Of a stretch of 39,831 bases of DNA, positions 1 through 7,701 are shown in pieces; the first letter of the stretch is position 1, and each line of letters opens with the position of its first letter. The stretch spans positions 1-39,831 of the forward strand of contig JBGPKH010000005.1 in the NCBI GenBank assembly GCA_041485845.1. The letters are read 5' to 3'. The notes under the pieces were generated by a model. It did no database searches. It was not told the DNA's origin and saw only the letters and a program-made list of their open reading frames with translations. The position numbers were made by a program, and so were the translations under genes. Source of the stretch: OMOG01 sp041485845. Its GTDB lineage: Bacteria > Acidobacteriota > Terriglobia > Bryobacterales > Bryobacteraceae.

Positions 1-1014
1 AGCGCGATCGCGCCGCAGGCGTTTTTCGAAAAGGCGCTGGCCGGCTCGTCGTTCTGCGCCGCGCCCAACGCAAGCTGCACCGCCGGCGTGGTGACGCGCT
101 TCAGCGCCAACCTGCTCAACCAGCAGGTGCGCACGCTGTGGAGCGGCATCCAGCCCTCGTTTGTTTTCGGCCCGGCGACGGCGGTCAACAACCAGATCAG
201 CACCATGTTCTTCTGGGCCAGCCAGGGGATCTCGAATTACAACGCCGGCTTTCTCTCATACCGCATCCGGCGGTTCAAGGGACTGACGGTTGACGCCAAC
301 TTCACCTACGGGCACTCACTCGACGCCGCGGGCCGCAACCAGGACTTCGACACCGCCGCCACCAATGCCTACAATCTGCGTTACGATTACGGCACCTCGT
401 TGTTCGACCGCAAATACGTGTTCAACCTGCTGGGCATGTACCAGTTGCCTTTCCGCGCGCGCGGCGTTGCGGGCAAGGTGGTGGAGGGATGGGCGGTGGC
501 GCCGGTGTTCAGCGCCTACAGCGGATTGCCGCTCAAGATCACGGACGGCTCGAGCCAGGAGTTCGGGCAGAACTCCAGCTTCAGCGCGGGCGCGATCGCG
601 ACTGCGCCGATCTCGGGCGGGAACAGCGTCCATGCGGGAGTGGCGGGGAATGCGACCACCCAGGTGGGGGTCAACGGCGATCCGGCGCGCGGCGGCACGG
701 GCCTGAATGTTTTCGGCGATCCCAACGCCGTGTTCAATTCGTTCCGGCCGATTCTGGTCAGCCAGGACACCACCAGCCAGGGAGGGCTCATCCGCGGATT
801 GAACCGGTGGAACCTGGACCTGACGATCCTGCGCAAGTTCCAGATCGGCGAGCGCTGGAGCGCGACTTTCAACGCGCAGTTCTTCAACCTGTTCAACCAT
901 GTGCTGTTTGGCGATCCATCGGCGAGTTTGCAGAGTCCGCAATCGTTCGGGGTGATCACGGGGCAGTTCAACAGCCCGCGGGCGATCCAACTGGGGCTGC
1001 ACCTGGATTTTTAG
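1..1014 (+). CDS. TonB-dependent receptor, Oar-like, C-terminal fragment
   Basis: The reading frame is open from the first base of the window to a TAG at 1012-1014, so only the last 337 residues are present. The sequence has alternating short beta-strand segments typical of a TonB-dependent outer-membrane barrel (for example YRIRRFKGLTVDANFTYGHS and NRWNLDLTILRKFQIGERWS). It ends in a barrel-type strand, IQLGLHLDF, with terminal Phe. This pattern of barrel, 'FNLFNH' segment and last strand matches the large Oar-like (CarboxypepD_reg-plug) receptors common in Acidobacteriota. The plug and carboxypeptidase-regulatory domains would lie upstream of the window. Substrate cannot be inferred. The family call is fairly secure; the exact subfamily is less so. 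Confidence 0.85.
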   Translation, partial: SAIAPQAFFEKALAGSSFCAAPNASCTAGVVTRFSANLLNQQVRTLWSGIQPSFVFGPATAVNNQISTMFFWASQGISNYNAGFLSYRIRRFKGLTVDANFTYGHSLDAAGRNQDFDTAATNAYNLRYDYGTSLFDRKYVFNLLGMYQLPFRARGVAGKVVEGWAVAPVFSAYSGLPLKITDGSSQEFGQNSSFSAGAIATAPISGGNSVHAGVAGNATTQVGVNGDPARGGTGLNVFGDPNAVFNSFRPILVSQDTTSQGGLIRGLNRWNLDLTILRKFQIGERWSATFNAQFFNLFNHVLFGDPSASLQSPQSFGVITGQFNSPRAIQLGLHLDF

Positions 1015-1076
1015 GTGGGGGGGCCGTATACCGCGGGCTGAGCTGAGACTGGGGCTAAGGCCCTGAAAGAATTGTT

Positions 1077-1094
1077 GGCCACAGATGAACACAG
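1077..1094. repeat. Solitary half of the GGCC-ATGAAC repeat family
   Basis: The 18 bases GGCCACAGATGAACACAG share the pattern GGCC-R-C-R-R-ATGAAC-R-C-R-R with the left arms of the inverted repeats at 1271 and 25317. No matching opposite arm is nearby, so this looks like a broken or single-arm copy. Confidence 0.55.
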
Positions 1095-1270
1095 CGCTGG
1101 CAAGGCGCAAACGGGCTTGATTTCTGTTTTGGTGGGAGTCGGATCGGTCACGGGGCAAAGGGCGGCGTCATAGACCGCAGCCCCACCACCTACCGAAACA
1201 CCACTATCAAATCAAACCGTCGCAAAGCCGTGAGAAACCGCTTGCTGAGAAGCTGTGAAGAATAAATAAT

Positions 1271-1336
1271 GGGCCGCAGATGAACGCAGATAAGAAAGCG
1301 CGTGTTATCTGCGTTTATAAGCGTTCATCCGCGGCC
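1271..1336. repeat. Imperfect inverted repeat, interspersed hairpin family
   Basis: The left arm at 1271-1293 begins GGGCCGCAGATGAACGCAG. The right arm at 1305-1336 is its reverse complement but carries one extra unit of about 10 bp (TTATAAGCGT), so the left arm has two units and the right arm three. The loop starts with AAGAAAGC, as in the copy at 25317. It lies between convergent genes and could act as a terminator. The inner 10-bp periodicity suggests slippage changes unit number. Confidence 0.75.
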
Positions 1337-1350
1337 CTATTTGGTCTTCT

Positions 1351-2778
1351 TCACGGCTTCTGGTGCGCGCGCTCCAGGCTCGAGAACACCTGCGCTTCGA
1401 ATGCGTACAGGCGCGCCTGCGGGTCCATCCACGCCCTCGGGCCCGCCAGACTCTTCCGCGCCAGCGCATCGAAAAATTCCCCGGCGGTCCAGCCATGCTC
1501 TTCGGCCACCTGCGGCAGCAGCAGTCCCGAGCGGCCGCCCAGCTTGAGCACAGCTCCGTGGCGGCCCGCGCAGAACTGTTCCGCGCCGCGGATGCGGCGA
1601 AAGGGCGTGAGCACCGAGATCTCGAGATCGATGGGCCCCGCCACCTCGGCGGCCGGCTGGAAGCGCGGATCGTCCAACGCCGCGGCCAGCGCCAGTTCCC
1701 CCGCCAGCACCGCAAGAGTATCGCGGCCCGAGCAGTTGCCGATGCACCCCAGTAGCTCCCCACCCTGGTGCAAGCTGACGAACAGGCCGCGTCGCGCCTC
1801 GAGAGCCAACGATCCGCCACGCGCCGGGACGGCATCCCGCGCACCCGATTCGCGCAGGCGCCGCAAGGTTTCGCCTGCGGCGTCCAGGAGCGCCTGGCGG
1901 TCCGCAGCATTCAGATCGAAGGTATCCCGCCGGCTGTATTCCAGCGCCGCGTAGCTCACCGAATGGTGGTAGTCGCCGGTGATTTCGCCGGAGGTCTGGT
2001 AGTCCAGCACCGATTGGTAAGTGCCGTCGCCGTCCAGCTTGTCCATAACGTCCAGGAGCAGCGCGATCGGGTCTCTGCCGCAGACGGTCGCGTCGTGCTC
2101 GCGCAGCGTTTCCATGAACAGCGACGAGTCCAGGCTGCCGGCCGCATCGATACACTCAAAATCCAATTCCCGCAAACGGCGGGAAACCGCTCCATCCGCG
2201 GGGAACGGAGTGTATCCGAAACTGCGCCCGTAATGGGTGAAATCGGAGGAGGCGAGGAAGACTACGCCGGGCTGCCAGGCCGCCGCCAAAGTGCCGGCTG
2301 CGCGGCGCCGCTCGTCCGCATCCATGTGCCCGACGTACAGCGGAGACACGCGCGCGCGGGGCGCCGCCCTTTGCAGAAACGGCAGTTGAATCTCGAAGGA
2401 ATGGTCGCACACCTGCGCTTCGGCGACGCGCGGGAACGCACCGGCGAACCCGGCATCGACCTGCACTTCCCCGAGCGGCGTCGCGATCGCTTCCACATCG
2501 GGGATGCCGATTCCGCCGAAGCTTGCGTGATGCGGAAACGCGAGCACCACGATCCGTTCCGGACGCTGCTGGCGGATGGCGCGGTAGACCGCCGCCGCGA
2601 CGGTTCCGGAGTAGGCGGGGCCGGCGTGCGGCGTCACGAAGGCGAGCGCGTCCCCTGGCAGAAACGGCCCGGTTCGCCGGCACGATTGCGCGAAACGCTC
2701 ATCGAGGAGCCGTTCCAGCTCGGTGGCATTCTCCGGATACCAGGAGCCGGCGAATGGCGAGATGTGGGCTGCTTGCAT
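1351..2778 (-). CDS. AmmeMemoRadiSam system protein B-A fusion (Memo + AMMECR1)
   Basis: The 475-residue protein has two domains that are usually separate genes. Residues 5-285 are Memo-like: HAG at 51-53, PHH at 82-84, HSFEIQLPF at 127-135, DFTHYG at 179-184 and CGRDP at 233-237. These correspond to the His/Cys cluster of Memo proteins. Residues 294-470 are AMMECR1-like, with the signature LGCIGNC at 343-349 and the LEISVLTPF segment. The ATG is 3 bp after the stop of the radical SAM gene, so the two are probably translationally coupled. The biochemical role of the AmmeMemoRadiSam trio is not settled; Memo homologues bind metal and resemble class III extradiol dioxygenases. The family call is strong and the reaction is unknown. 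Confidence 0.93.
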   Translation of the reverse strand: MQAAHISPFAGSWYPENATELERLLDERFAQSCRRTGPFLPGDALAFVTPHAGPAYSGTVAAAVYRAIRQQRPERIVVLAFPHHASFGGIGIPDVEAIATPLGEVQVDAGFAGAFPRVAEAQVCDHSFEIQLPFLQRAAPRARVSPLYVGHMDADERRRAAGTLAAAWQPGVVFLASSDFTHYGRSFGYTPFPADGAVSRRLRELDFECIDAAGSLDSSLFMETLREHDATVCGRDPIALLLDVMDKLDGDGTYQSVLDYQTSGEITGDYHHSVSYAALEYSRRDTFDLNAADRQALLDAAGETLRRLRESGARDAVPARGGSLALEARRGLFVSLHQGGELLGCIGNCSGRDTLAVLAGELALAAALDDPRFQPAAEVAGPIDLEISVLTPFRRIRGAEQFCAGRHGAVLKLGGRSGLLLPQVAEEHGWTAGEFFDALARKSLAGPRAWMDPQARLYAFEAQVFSSLERAHQKP

Positions 2779-2781
2779 GGT

Positions 2782-3885
2782 TTAACCGCAGCGGATGTGA
2801 ATCAGATCGGCGGCATCTTCATGATGGCCTCCCGGATCCCTCCACACACCCGGACTGGGAGTGGCGCACTCGGGACACTGCCCTCCGGCGGTGAGGCGAT
2901 TGCGCAGCACACGAAAACCGTGGCGCTCGATCACCGTCGCGCCGCACGACGGGCAGCGAGTGTTTTCCAGGCCTTGCGTCTGCCCGGGCAGATTGCCGGC
3001 ATACACGTAGCGAAGCCCGGCCGCGCGCCCGATCGCCGCCGCGCGAATCAGCGTCTCGGGCGGCGTGTTGTCCGGCCCCACCATCTTGTAGTCCTTGTGG
3101 AAGGCCGTCACGTGCCACGGTATATCGGGCGAGATGCCGGCCAGGAACCCGGCGATCCCCCGCAACTCCGCATCCGAATCGTTGAATCCGGGGACCACCA
3201 GGGTCACGATCTCGAGCCAGAAGCCGAGCTCGTAAATGCGGCGGATGGATTCAAGGATGGGTGCGATCCTGCCGCCCAGCTCGTGATAGCGGCGGTCGTC
3301 GAAGCTTTTGAGATCGACTTTGTACAGATCCACCCACGGCCGGATGAACTCCAGCACCTCGGGCGTCGCGTTCCCGTTGGAAACGAAGCCGGTCATGAGG
3401 CCGGCGGCCTTAGCCTCGCGGAACACAGCGACGGCCCACTCGGCGGTGATGAGCGGCTCGTTGTAAGTGCTCACCAGGCTGGCCGCGCCATGGCGGAGCG
3501 CCTGGCTCACCAGTTCCTTCGGCCAGGCGGGCGCAAAATCCAAGGTCGAGCGGAAATCGCGGAGTGCCTGCGAGGAGACCCAATTCTGGCAATATCCGCA
3601 GTGGAGGTCGCAGCCGAGCATGCCGAAGCTGAGCGCCCGCGTTCCGGGAAGCGCGTGGAAGAACGGCTTCTTTTCGATGGGGTCGCTGTGGACCGCGTTG
3701 ACGTAGCCGAACGGCGCGTAGAGTTTGCCGTCGCGGTTAAACCGAACCTTGCACACACCGGAGAAGCCGGGGGCAATGGGACAGCGGTGGCCGCAAGCGT
3801 AGCACTCCACGCGGTTACGGTCGAGTGTACGATACAGCACGGCTTCGCGCGTCTGCTGGGCGAGTTGTTCCGCGAGGGTCCCCAT
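2782..3885 (-). CDS. amrS: AmmeMemoRadiSam system radical SAM enzyme
   Basis: This is a 367-residue radical SAM protein. The cluster motif is C92-x3-C96-x2-C99 (GCDLHCGYC). It has an N-terminal four-cysteine site (C28, C31, C35, C45) and a C-terminal zinc-ribbon-like CPSC...CPEC pair. This cysteine layout and the partner gene identify the AmrS family, which resembles pyruvate-formate-lyase-activating enzymes. I chose the ATG at 3885 (MGTLAEQLAQ) because the 23 residues available upstream, from an ATG at 3954, read like non-coding sequence. The stop is 3 bp before the Memo-AMMECR1 start, giving a two-gene operon. The substrate is not known. Confidence 0.92.
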   Translation of the reverse strand: MGTLAEQLAQQTREAVLYRTLDRNRVECYACGHRCPIAPGFSGVCKVRFNRDGKLYAPFGYVNAVHSDPIEKKPFFHALPGTRALSFGMLGCDLHCGYCQNWVSSQALRDFRSTLDFAPAWPKELVSQALRHGAASLVSTYNEPLITAEWAVAVFREAKAAGLMTGFVSNGNATPEVLEFIRPWVDLYKVDLKSFDDRRYHELGGRIAPILESIRRIYELGFWLEIVTLVVPGFNDSDAELRGIAGFLAGISPDIPWHVTAFHKDYKMVGPDNTPPETLIRAAAIGRAAGLRYVYAGNLPGQTQGLENTRCPSCGATVIERHGFRVLRNRLTAGGQCPECATPSPGVWRDPGGHHEDAADLIHIRCG

Positions 3886-3975
3886 AGGTTTGCGACACGG
3901 AGGTCTGAAGTAATTATAGCGCCCGGCCTCTGGGGAGTACGTCATTAGCCCCAAGTGCCAGGACGGCCGGGAAAG

Positions 3976-3995
3976 GCCGGCGGCAAGCCGCCGGC
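3976..3995. repeat. GC-rich hairpin in a divergent promoter region
   Basis: The sequence GCCGGCGGC-AA-GCCGCCGGC is a perfect inverted repeat with 9-bp arms and a 2-nt loop. It lies in the 230-bp divergent gap between the radical SAM gene and the DUF4331 gene. A second small hairpin (GGGGA-AA-TCCCC) follows at about 4012-4023. Neither has a T-run, so neither is a typical intrinsic terminator. They may be interspersed repeats. Confidence 0.5.
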
Positions 3996-4115
3996 GCCAC
4001 CTCGGTCACCCGGGGAAATCCCCGTCGGGAATTAATTCTTTTTTGGTCCAATCCGTCCCGATGGCGTGTATCGTAGTGTAGTTGTATCACCATATTTTCA
4101 CTTGGAGGAGGTTCG

Positions 4116-5522
4116 ATGCGTAGTTTCTCACTGGGCTTAGCAGTTTCCGCGGTGGCTGTTTGCACCACAGCCGCTTATCTCTTGACGACGCCCGCCCGAG
4201 CCGCAGACCACCGGGACGCACCCGCGGTCGACGGCGCCGGCGAGGGCGACATCACCGACGTATACGCGTTCCTGAATCCGAAGGACAGATCCCGGGTCGT
4301 GCTGGCAATGGGGGTGAACCCGTTTGCCGTGCCGGCACTGCTCCAGAGCTACCGGTTTTCGACCGGGTTTCTGTATCAGTTCAAGATTGATGTCAACAGC
4401 GACGCAAAGGAAGACTTCGTCGTGCAGGTCACGTTCCGCGATACGGATGCGGGCCAACGTGTCCGGGTGCGGGTGGGCCAACCCGATTCCACGTCCGTCG
4501 GCGGGATCAATACGCTGCTGACGAGCCCCAATATCAACGTGACCGGTCCGGTGGGGTCGGTGATCGGCGACAGCGGCGTGCAGGTCTTCGCCGGGTTGCG
4601 TGACGATCCGTTCACCCTGGATGGCCAGTTCTTCCGCATTGTGGCAGGTACGGCCGACGTGTTCCGCGATATTCCGGCCAGCCCGATCGGCCCGCTGCGC
4701 GGCCGCAAGGTCGGGGCCAACGGGCAGAGCGGATTCGACCTCTTTGCCGGCTTCAACGCCTCCTACATCGTGGTGGAACTGCCGATCGACGCCGTCAGCC
4801 CGGCATTCTTCGTCAACCGAAGCAGAATCTACAACATCTGGGGGACGGTGAGCACTCCCTACGTAGATGAGTCCTACGTGCAGTTCGAGCGCATGGGCCA
4901 GCCGCTCTTCAACACCGTTTTCATTCCCGCCGCGCTCAAGGATGCCTTCAACGCCGGTGTGCCAGCCGACGACGTGGCGCGTTTCGCGGGTTTCGTGCCC
5001 GACGCCCTCACCACGTCGGACAACGACGGCAACGGGAACACCATTGCCGGGCGAGCCGCGCTGCTGACGACGCTCGGGCTGACCGCGCTGCCCAACGGCG
5101 CTCCGCTCTTGCTCCCCGCCAATTTCGGCAACACGAACAAGGATCTGCTGCGCGTCGCGTTGCTTCCGGACGTCCTCCGGCTCAACCTCGCTGCGGACCC
5201 GGGCGATCTCTCCATCGGCCAGTTCGGGCTGTCCAACGGACGGCGTCCCGGTGACGACGTTGTCGATATCGCGCTGCGGGTGCTGCGGCAACTCGCCGAC
5301 GTGAACTTTCCCTCGGGGCTCGGAGTTCCCGGCAGCGGCCCGGCCAGAGCGGGCGCGTTGACGTTCCCGGACCGCCGCATCTTCGCGGTTCTCCAGGGCA
5401 CGGACTTCGTCGGCCCCGACGGCAACATCGGCAATCTCGACAACAACAGCAACGACAGTCCCTTCCTGACCGCATTCCCGTACTTCGCGCCCGCGCATCC
5501 GCGGCCGGGAGACGAACAGTAA
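4116..5522 (+). CDS. Secreted DUF4331 family protein
   Basis: This is a 468-residue protein with a signal peptide at about 1-29 (basic MRSFS start, hydrophobic core, PARA-A cleavage). The mature part begins ADHRDAPAVDG, the hallmark N-terminus of DUF4331 proteins. The domain fills the rest of the chain: TDVYAFLNP, the FKIDVNSDAKED segment, and VVELPIDAV in the middle. The C-terminal part contains PNG, DDVVDIALR and a stretch ending near PYFAPAHPRPGDEQ. A strong Shine-Dalgarno (GGAGGAGG) ends 6 bases before the ATG. DUF4331 has no established activity; the protein is likely periplasmic or surface-exposed. It is followed at 50 bp by a TPR protein, a pairing I believe recurs for this family (from memory, not checked). 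Confidence 0.92.
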   Translation: MRSFSLGLAVSAVAVCTTAAYLLTTPARAADHRDAPAVDGAGEGDITDVYAFLNPKDRSRVVLAMGVNPFAVPALLQSYRFSTGFLYQFKIDVNSDAKEDFVVQVTFRDTDAGQRVRVRVGQPDSTSVGGINTLLTSPNINVTGPVGSVIGDSGVQVFAGLRDDPFTLDGQFFRIVAGTADVFRDIPASPIGPLRGRKVGANGQSGFDLFAGFNASYIVVELPIDAVSPAFFVNRSRIYNIWGTVSTPYVDESYVQFERMGQPLFNTVFIPAALKDAFNAGVPADDVARFAGFVPDALTTSDNDGNGNTIAGRAALLTTLGLTALPNGAPLLLPANFGNTNKDLLRVALLPDVLRLNLAADPGDLSIGQFGLSNGRRPGDDVVDIALRVLRQLADVNFPSGLGVPGSGPARAGALTFPDRRIFAVLQGTDFVGPDGNIGNLDNNSNDSPFLTAFPYFAPAHPRPGDEQ

Positions 5523-5531
5523 TCGGACCCC

Positions 5532-5557
5532 GGGGGCCGGGAGCGATTCCGGCCCCC
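5532..5557. terminator. Intercistronic hairpin between DUF4331 and TPR genes
   Basis: GGGGGCCGG and CCGGCCCCC form a perfect 9-bp stem around an 8-nt loop, starting 10 bp after the DUF4331 stop. No T-run follows on the plus strand. It could reduce read-through into the TPR gene or protect the 3' end of the upstream message. Confidence 0.5.
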
Positions 5558-5572
5558 ACAACGGAGCACACT

Positions 5573-6934
5573 ATGGGCATAGATGGACCATTTCCAAGAA
5601 CCGTTGTTGCACCGGTGTGGGGCAGGCTGACATCCTGCGCCGCGGTTGCCTGCCGCCGCTCTCACGGTATCTTGCGAAGCTCAATAGCATTCTTCGTGTT
5701 CGCTTGCGTCGCCGCGTGCCCCCTGGGCGCGGCCGATCTGAAGTTCGCCGGCGGTGCGGGTGTATCGATGTCCACCGACGACCGGATCGCTGTCTTCGAG
5801 AAATGGGCCAAGGGCGACCCCCACAACGCTCAGAACTGCAACCTGCTCGCGGCGGCATACATTCAGAAGACCCGGGAGACCGCCGATCCGGGATATCTGG
5901 AACGGGCCGACGCGCTCATCGGGCGCGTGATGGCGCGCGAGCCGCGCAATTATGAGGCCTGGCGCCTGCGCAATCTCGTCGAGCTCAACCGCCATCATTT
6001 CTCGACGGTTGCCGAGTATGCAGGAAAGTTGACCGCGTGGGTCCCGGCCGATCCGCAGAACTGGGGCACACTCGGCGACGCGCTGATGGAACTTGGCCGG
6101 TATCCGGAGGCCGCGGAAGCCTACGGCAAGATGACCACAATCAAGGAGAGTCTCTTCAGCCTGAATCGTTTGGCCTACTACCGCTTCGTCACCGGCAACG
6201 CCGAGGGCGCGTTGGAAGCCATGCGCAAGGCGGTGGAAGCGGGCGCTCCCTATCCTGAGAACAAGGCATGGTGCCTGGCGGAGATCGGCTCCATGGACTT
6301 CAAGCTGGGCAAACTGGACGAAGCGGAGCGCGCCTACCGCGACGCGATTGCCGCATTTCCCGGGCAGCACCAGGCGCACGCCGGATTGGGCGCCGTGCTG
6401 GCGGCGCGGGGACGAGCCAGTGAGGCGATCGAAAGTTACAAGCGCGCGCAGGCCATCGTGCCGCTGCCGCAATACTCGGGTGCGCTCGCCGGCCTGTTCA
6501 CGGCCGCGGGAAGGGCCGAGGACGCGCGCAAGCAGAATGCCCAGATCGACATGATCGCCAGGCTGGAGGAGGCCGCCGGCCAGAAGGCCAACCGCACGCT
6601 CGCCCTGGTTTACGCGAACCAGGAGCGGAATCTGGACCGCGCGATGGCCCTGGCCGAGGCTGACCTGGAACTGCGTCACGATATCTACACGTGGGACGCC
6701 ATGTCCTGGGTCCTGTACAAGCGCGGCCGCCTGGAGGAGGCGCGGAAAGCTTCCCACGAAGCGCTCAAAACCGGCGCCCGCGAGCCTCTGCTGCTCTACC
6801 ATGCGGGAATGATCGAGCGGGCCGCGGGAGATGGCGAAGCGGGGCGGAAGTTGATCGAGAGCGCGCTGGCGCTCAATCCGCGGTTCGATCCGGTGCAGGC
6901 GGGGGTGGCGCGAAAAGCGCTGGGAGAGCGGTAA
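5573..6934 (+). CDS. Secreted tetratricopeptide-repeat protein
   Basis: The 453-residue protein is mostly TPR helices from about residue 75 to the end. Recognisable repeats include PQNWGTLGDALMELGRYPEAAEAYGKM at about 160-185, then KLDEAERAYRDAIAAFP and HQAHAGLGAVLAARGRASEAIESY. The start used here has GGAG 7 bases upstream. A hydrophobic signal-like stretch lies at residues 36-54 (SSIAFFVFACVAACPLGAA). A TTG at 5672 would give a textbook signal peptide with no 35-residue leader, but it has no clear ribosome site. Context suggests it works with the DUF4331 protein upstream, perhaps as a scaffold in the envelope. The function is unknown. Confidence 0.85.
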   Translation: MGIDGPFPRTVVAPVWGRLTSCAAVACRRSHGILRSSIAFFVFACVAACPLGAADLKFAGGAGVSMSTDDRIAVFEKWAKGDPHNAQNCNLLAAAYIQKTRETADPGYLERADALIGRVMAREPRNYEAWRLRNLVELNRHHFSTVAEYAGKLTAWVPADPQNWGTLGDALMELGRYPEAAEAYGKMTTIKESLFSLNRLAYYRFVTGNAEGALEAMRKAVEAGAPYPENKAWCLAEIGSMDFKLGKLDEAERAYRDAIAAFPGQHQAHAGLGAVLAARGRASEAIESYKRAQAIVPLPQYSGALAGLFTAAGRAEDARKQNAQIDMIARLEEAAGQKANRTLALVYANQERNLDRAMALAEADLELRHDIYTWDAMSWVLYKRGRLEEARKASHEALKTGAREPLLLYHAGMIERAAGDGEAGRKLIESALALNPRFDPVQAGVARKALGER

Positions 6935-6978
6935 CGTATCGGCAAGACAGCTCCCTAAACGGTCGCGGCTCCGAAGAG

Positions 6979-7701
6979 TTACCTGACCCTCCCCAGGACC
7001 TGGCGGATGGCGGCGTCCATGCCCGGCGCTTCGGGCAGGGGGAGGGTGTCATTGGAAAACGGCGCGACGATCACTCCTTTGGCGCGGAATCTCGCGGCGG
7101 GCGCCGCCCCGCCGAGCCCCAGTATGGTCACCTGCTTGCCAATGGCAATGGCTTGCACCGGGTACGAGAGCGGCCTCGTGTCGCGCTCGATGAGTCCGTG
7201 CGTGGGCTCGACCATCTGGAACGCCGCGCGGATGGGGCCGCGCACCGGATCGCCGCCGGCGCATTGGTCGAGTGCCAGCGACGCGTCCGGCGCGATTGAA
7301 GCGATGCAGCGGCCGTTGGCGGCCGCCACGGACATGGCCCCGTCCCGGTATCGAACTGCGGCCGGTTCCAGCCGGCCGAGCGCGGCGGCGATGGCGGTAA
7401 TGAGATCTTCGGGTTGGGAAGCCGCCGCGGATGTGCCCCGCAACAGAACGCCGGCGCGCTCGATCTCGTAGGATTGCAGCAGCCGGGCCGCCACGAAATC
7501 GGCGACCGCGCGTGTCACCGCGAAGCCGGTCTGCGCGATCGCCGCGCGATTGCCGCGGCGGTCTTCGAGAACCAAAGCCTTCGCTCGCCCAAATGCGGCA
7601 GTTCCGGACTGGTATTCGAAATCGGCCGCGAACAGGCCGGCCGCCAGCAGCAACTCAATAACGATACAGCCAGCGAGCCTTCTCGATGACCTTGTCGGCA
7701 T
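6979..7701 (-). CDS. Degenerate neutral-ceramidase-like secreted protein
   Basis: The 240-residue protein starts with a plausible signal peptide (basic TRSSRR, then a hydrophobic core to LFAA). The order of segments resembles the neutral/alkaline ceramidase fold: RAKALVLEDRRGNRAAIAQTGF, then a GVLLRG strand, a LEPAAVRY helix-strand and PVQAIAIGKQVTILGLGG near the end. In ceramidases the GVLLRG position leads into a metal-binding Ser-His-Thr-His motif. Here it reads GTSAAAS (residues 89-95), with no histidine. It is also much shorter than the usual 400-700 residues. The ATG start overlaps the E1 beta gene by 47 nt; a TTG at 7653 just after the E1 beta stop is an alternative. Homology is a judgement from pattern only, and catalytic activity seems unlikely. 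Confidence 0.5.
   Translation of the reverse strand: MPTRSSRRLAGCIVIELLLAAGLFAADFEYQSGTAAFGRAKALVLEDRRGNRAAIAQTGFAVTRAVADFVAARLLQSYEIERAGVLLRGTSAAASQPEDLITAIAAALGRLEPAAVRYRDGAMSVAAANGRCIASIAPDASLALDQCAGGDPVRGPIRAAFQMVEPTHGLIERDTRPLSYPVQAIAIGKQVTILGLGGAAPAARFRAKGVIVAPFSNDTLPLPEAPGMDAAIRQVLGRVR

Larger units (their letters stand above)
1015..1350. other. Convergent intergenic region with repeat hairpin
   Basis: This 336-bp gap lies between the plus-strand receptor and the minus-strand Memo-AMMECR1 gene. I see no credible gene in it. It holds a solitary repeat half at 1077-1094 and an imperfect inverted repeat at 1271-1336 that ends just before the stop of the minus-strand gene. The hairpin is placed where a bidirectional terminator would act. 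Confidence 0.6.

Noticed and set aside
1768..3948. Long open frame of over 700 codons on the plus strand
   Set aside because: It is antisense to the Memo-AMMECR1 and radical SAM genes, which carry clear family motifs. Its Arg-rich translation is typical of a GC-driven shadow.
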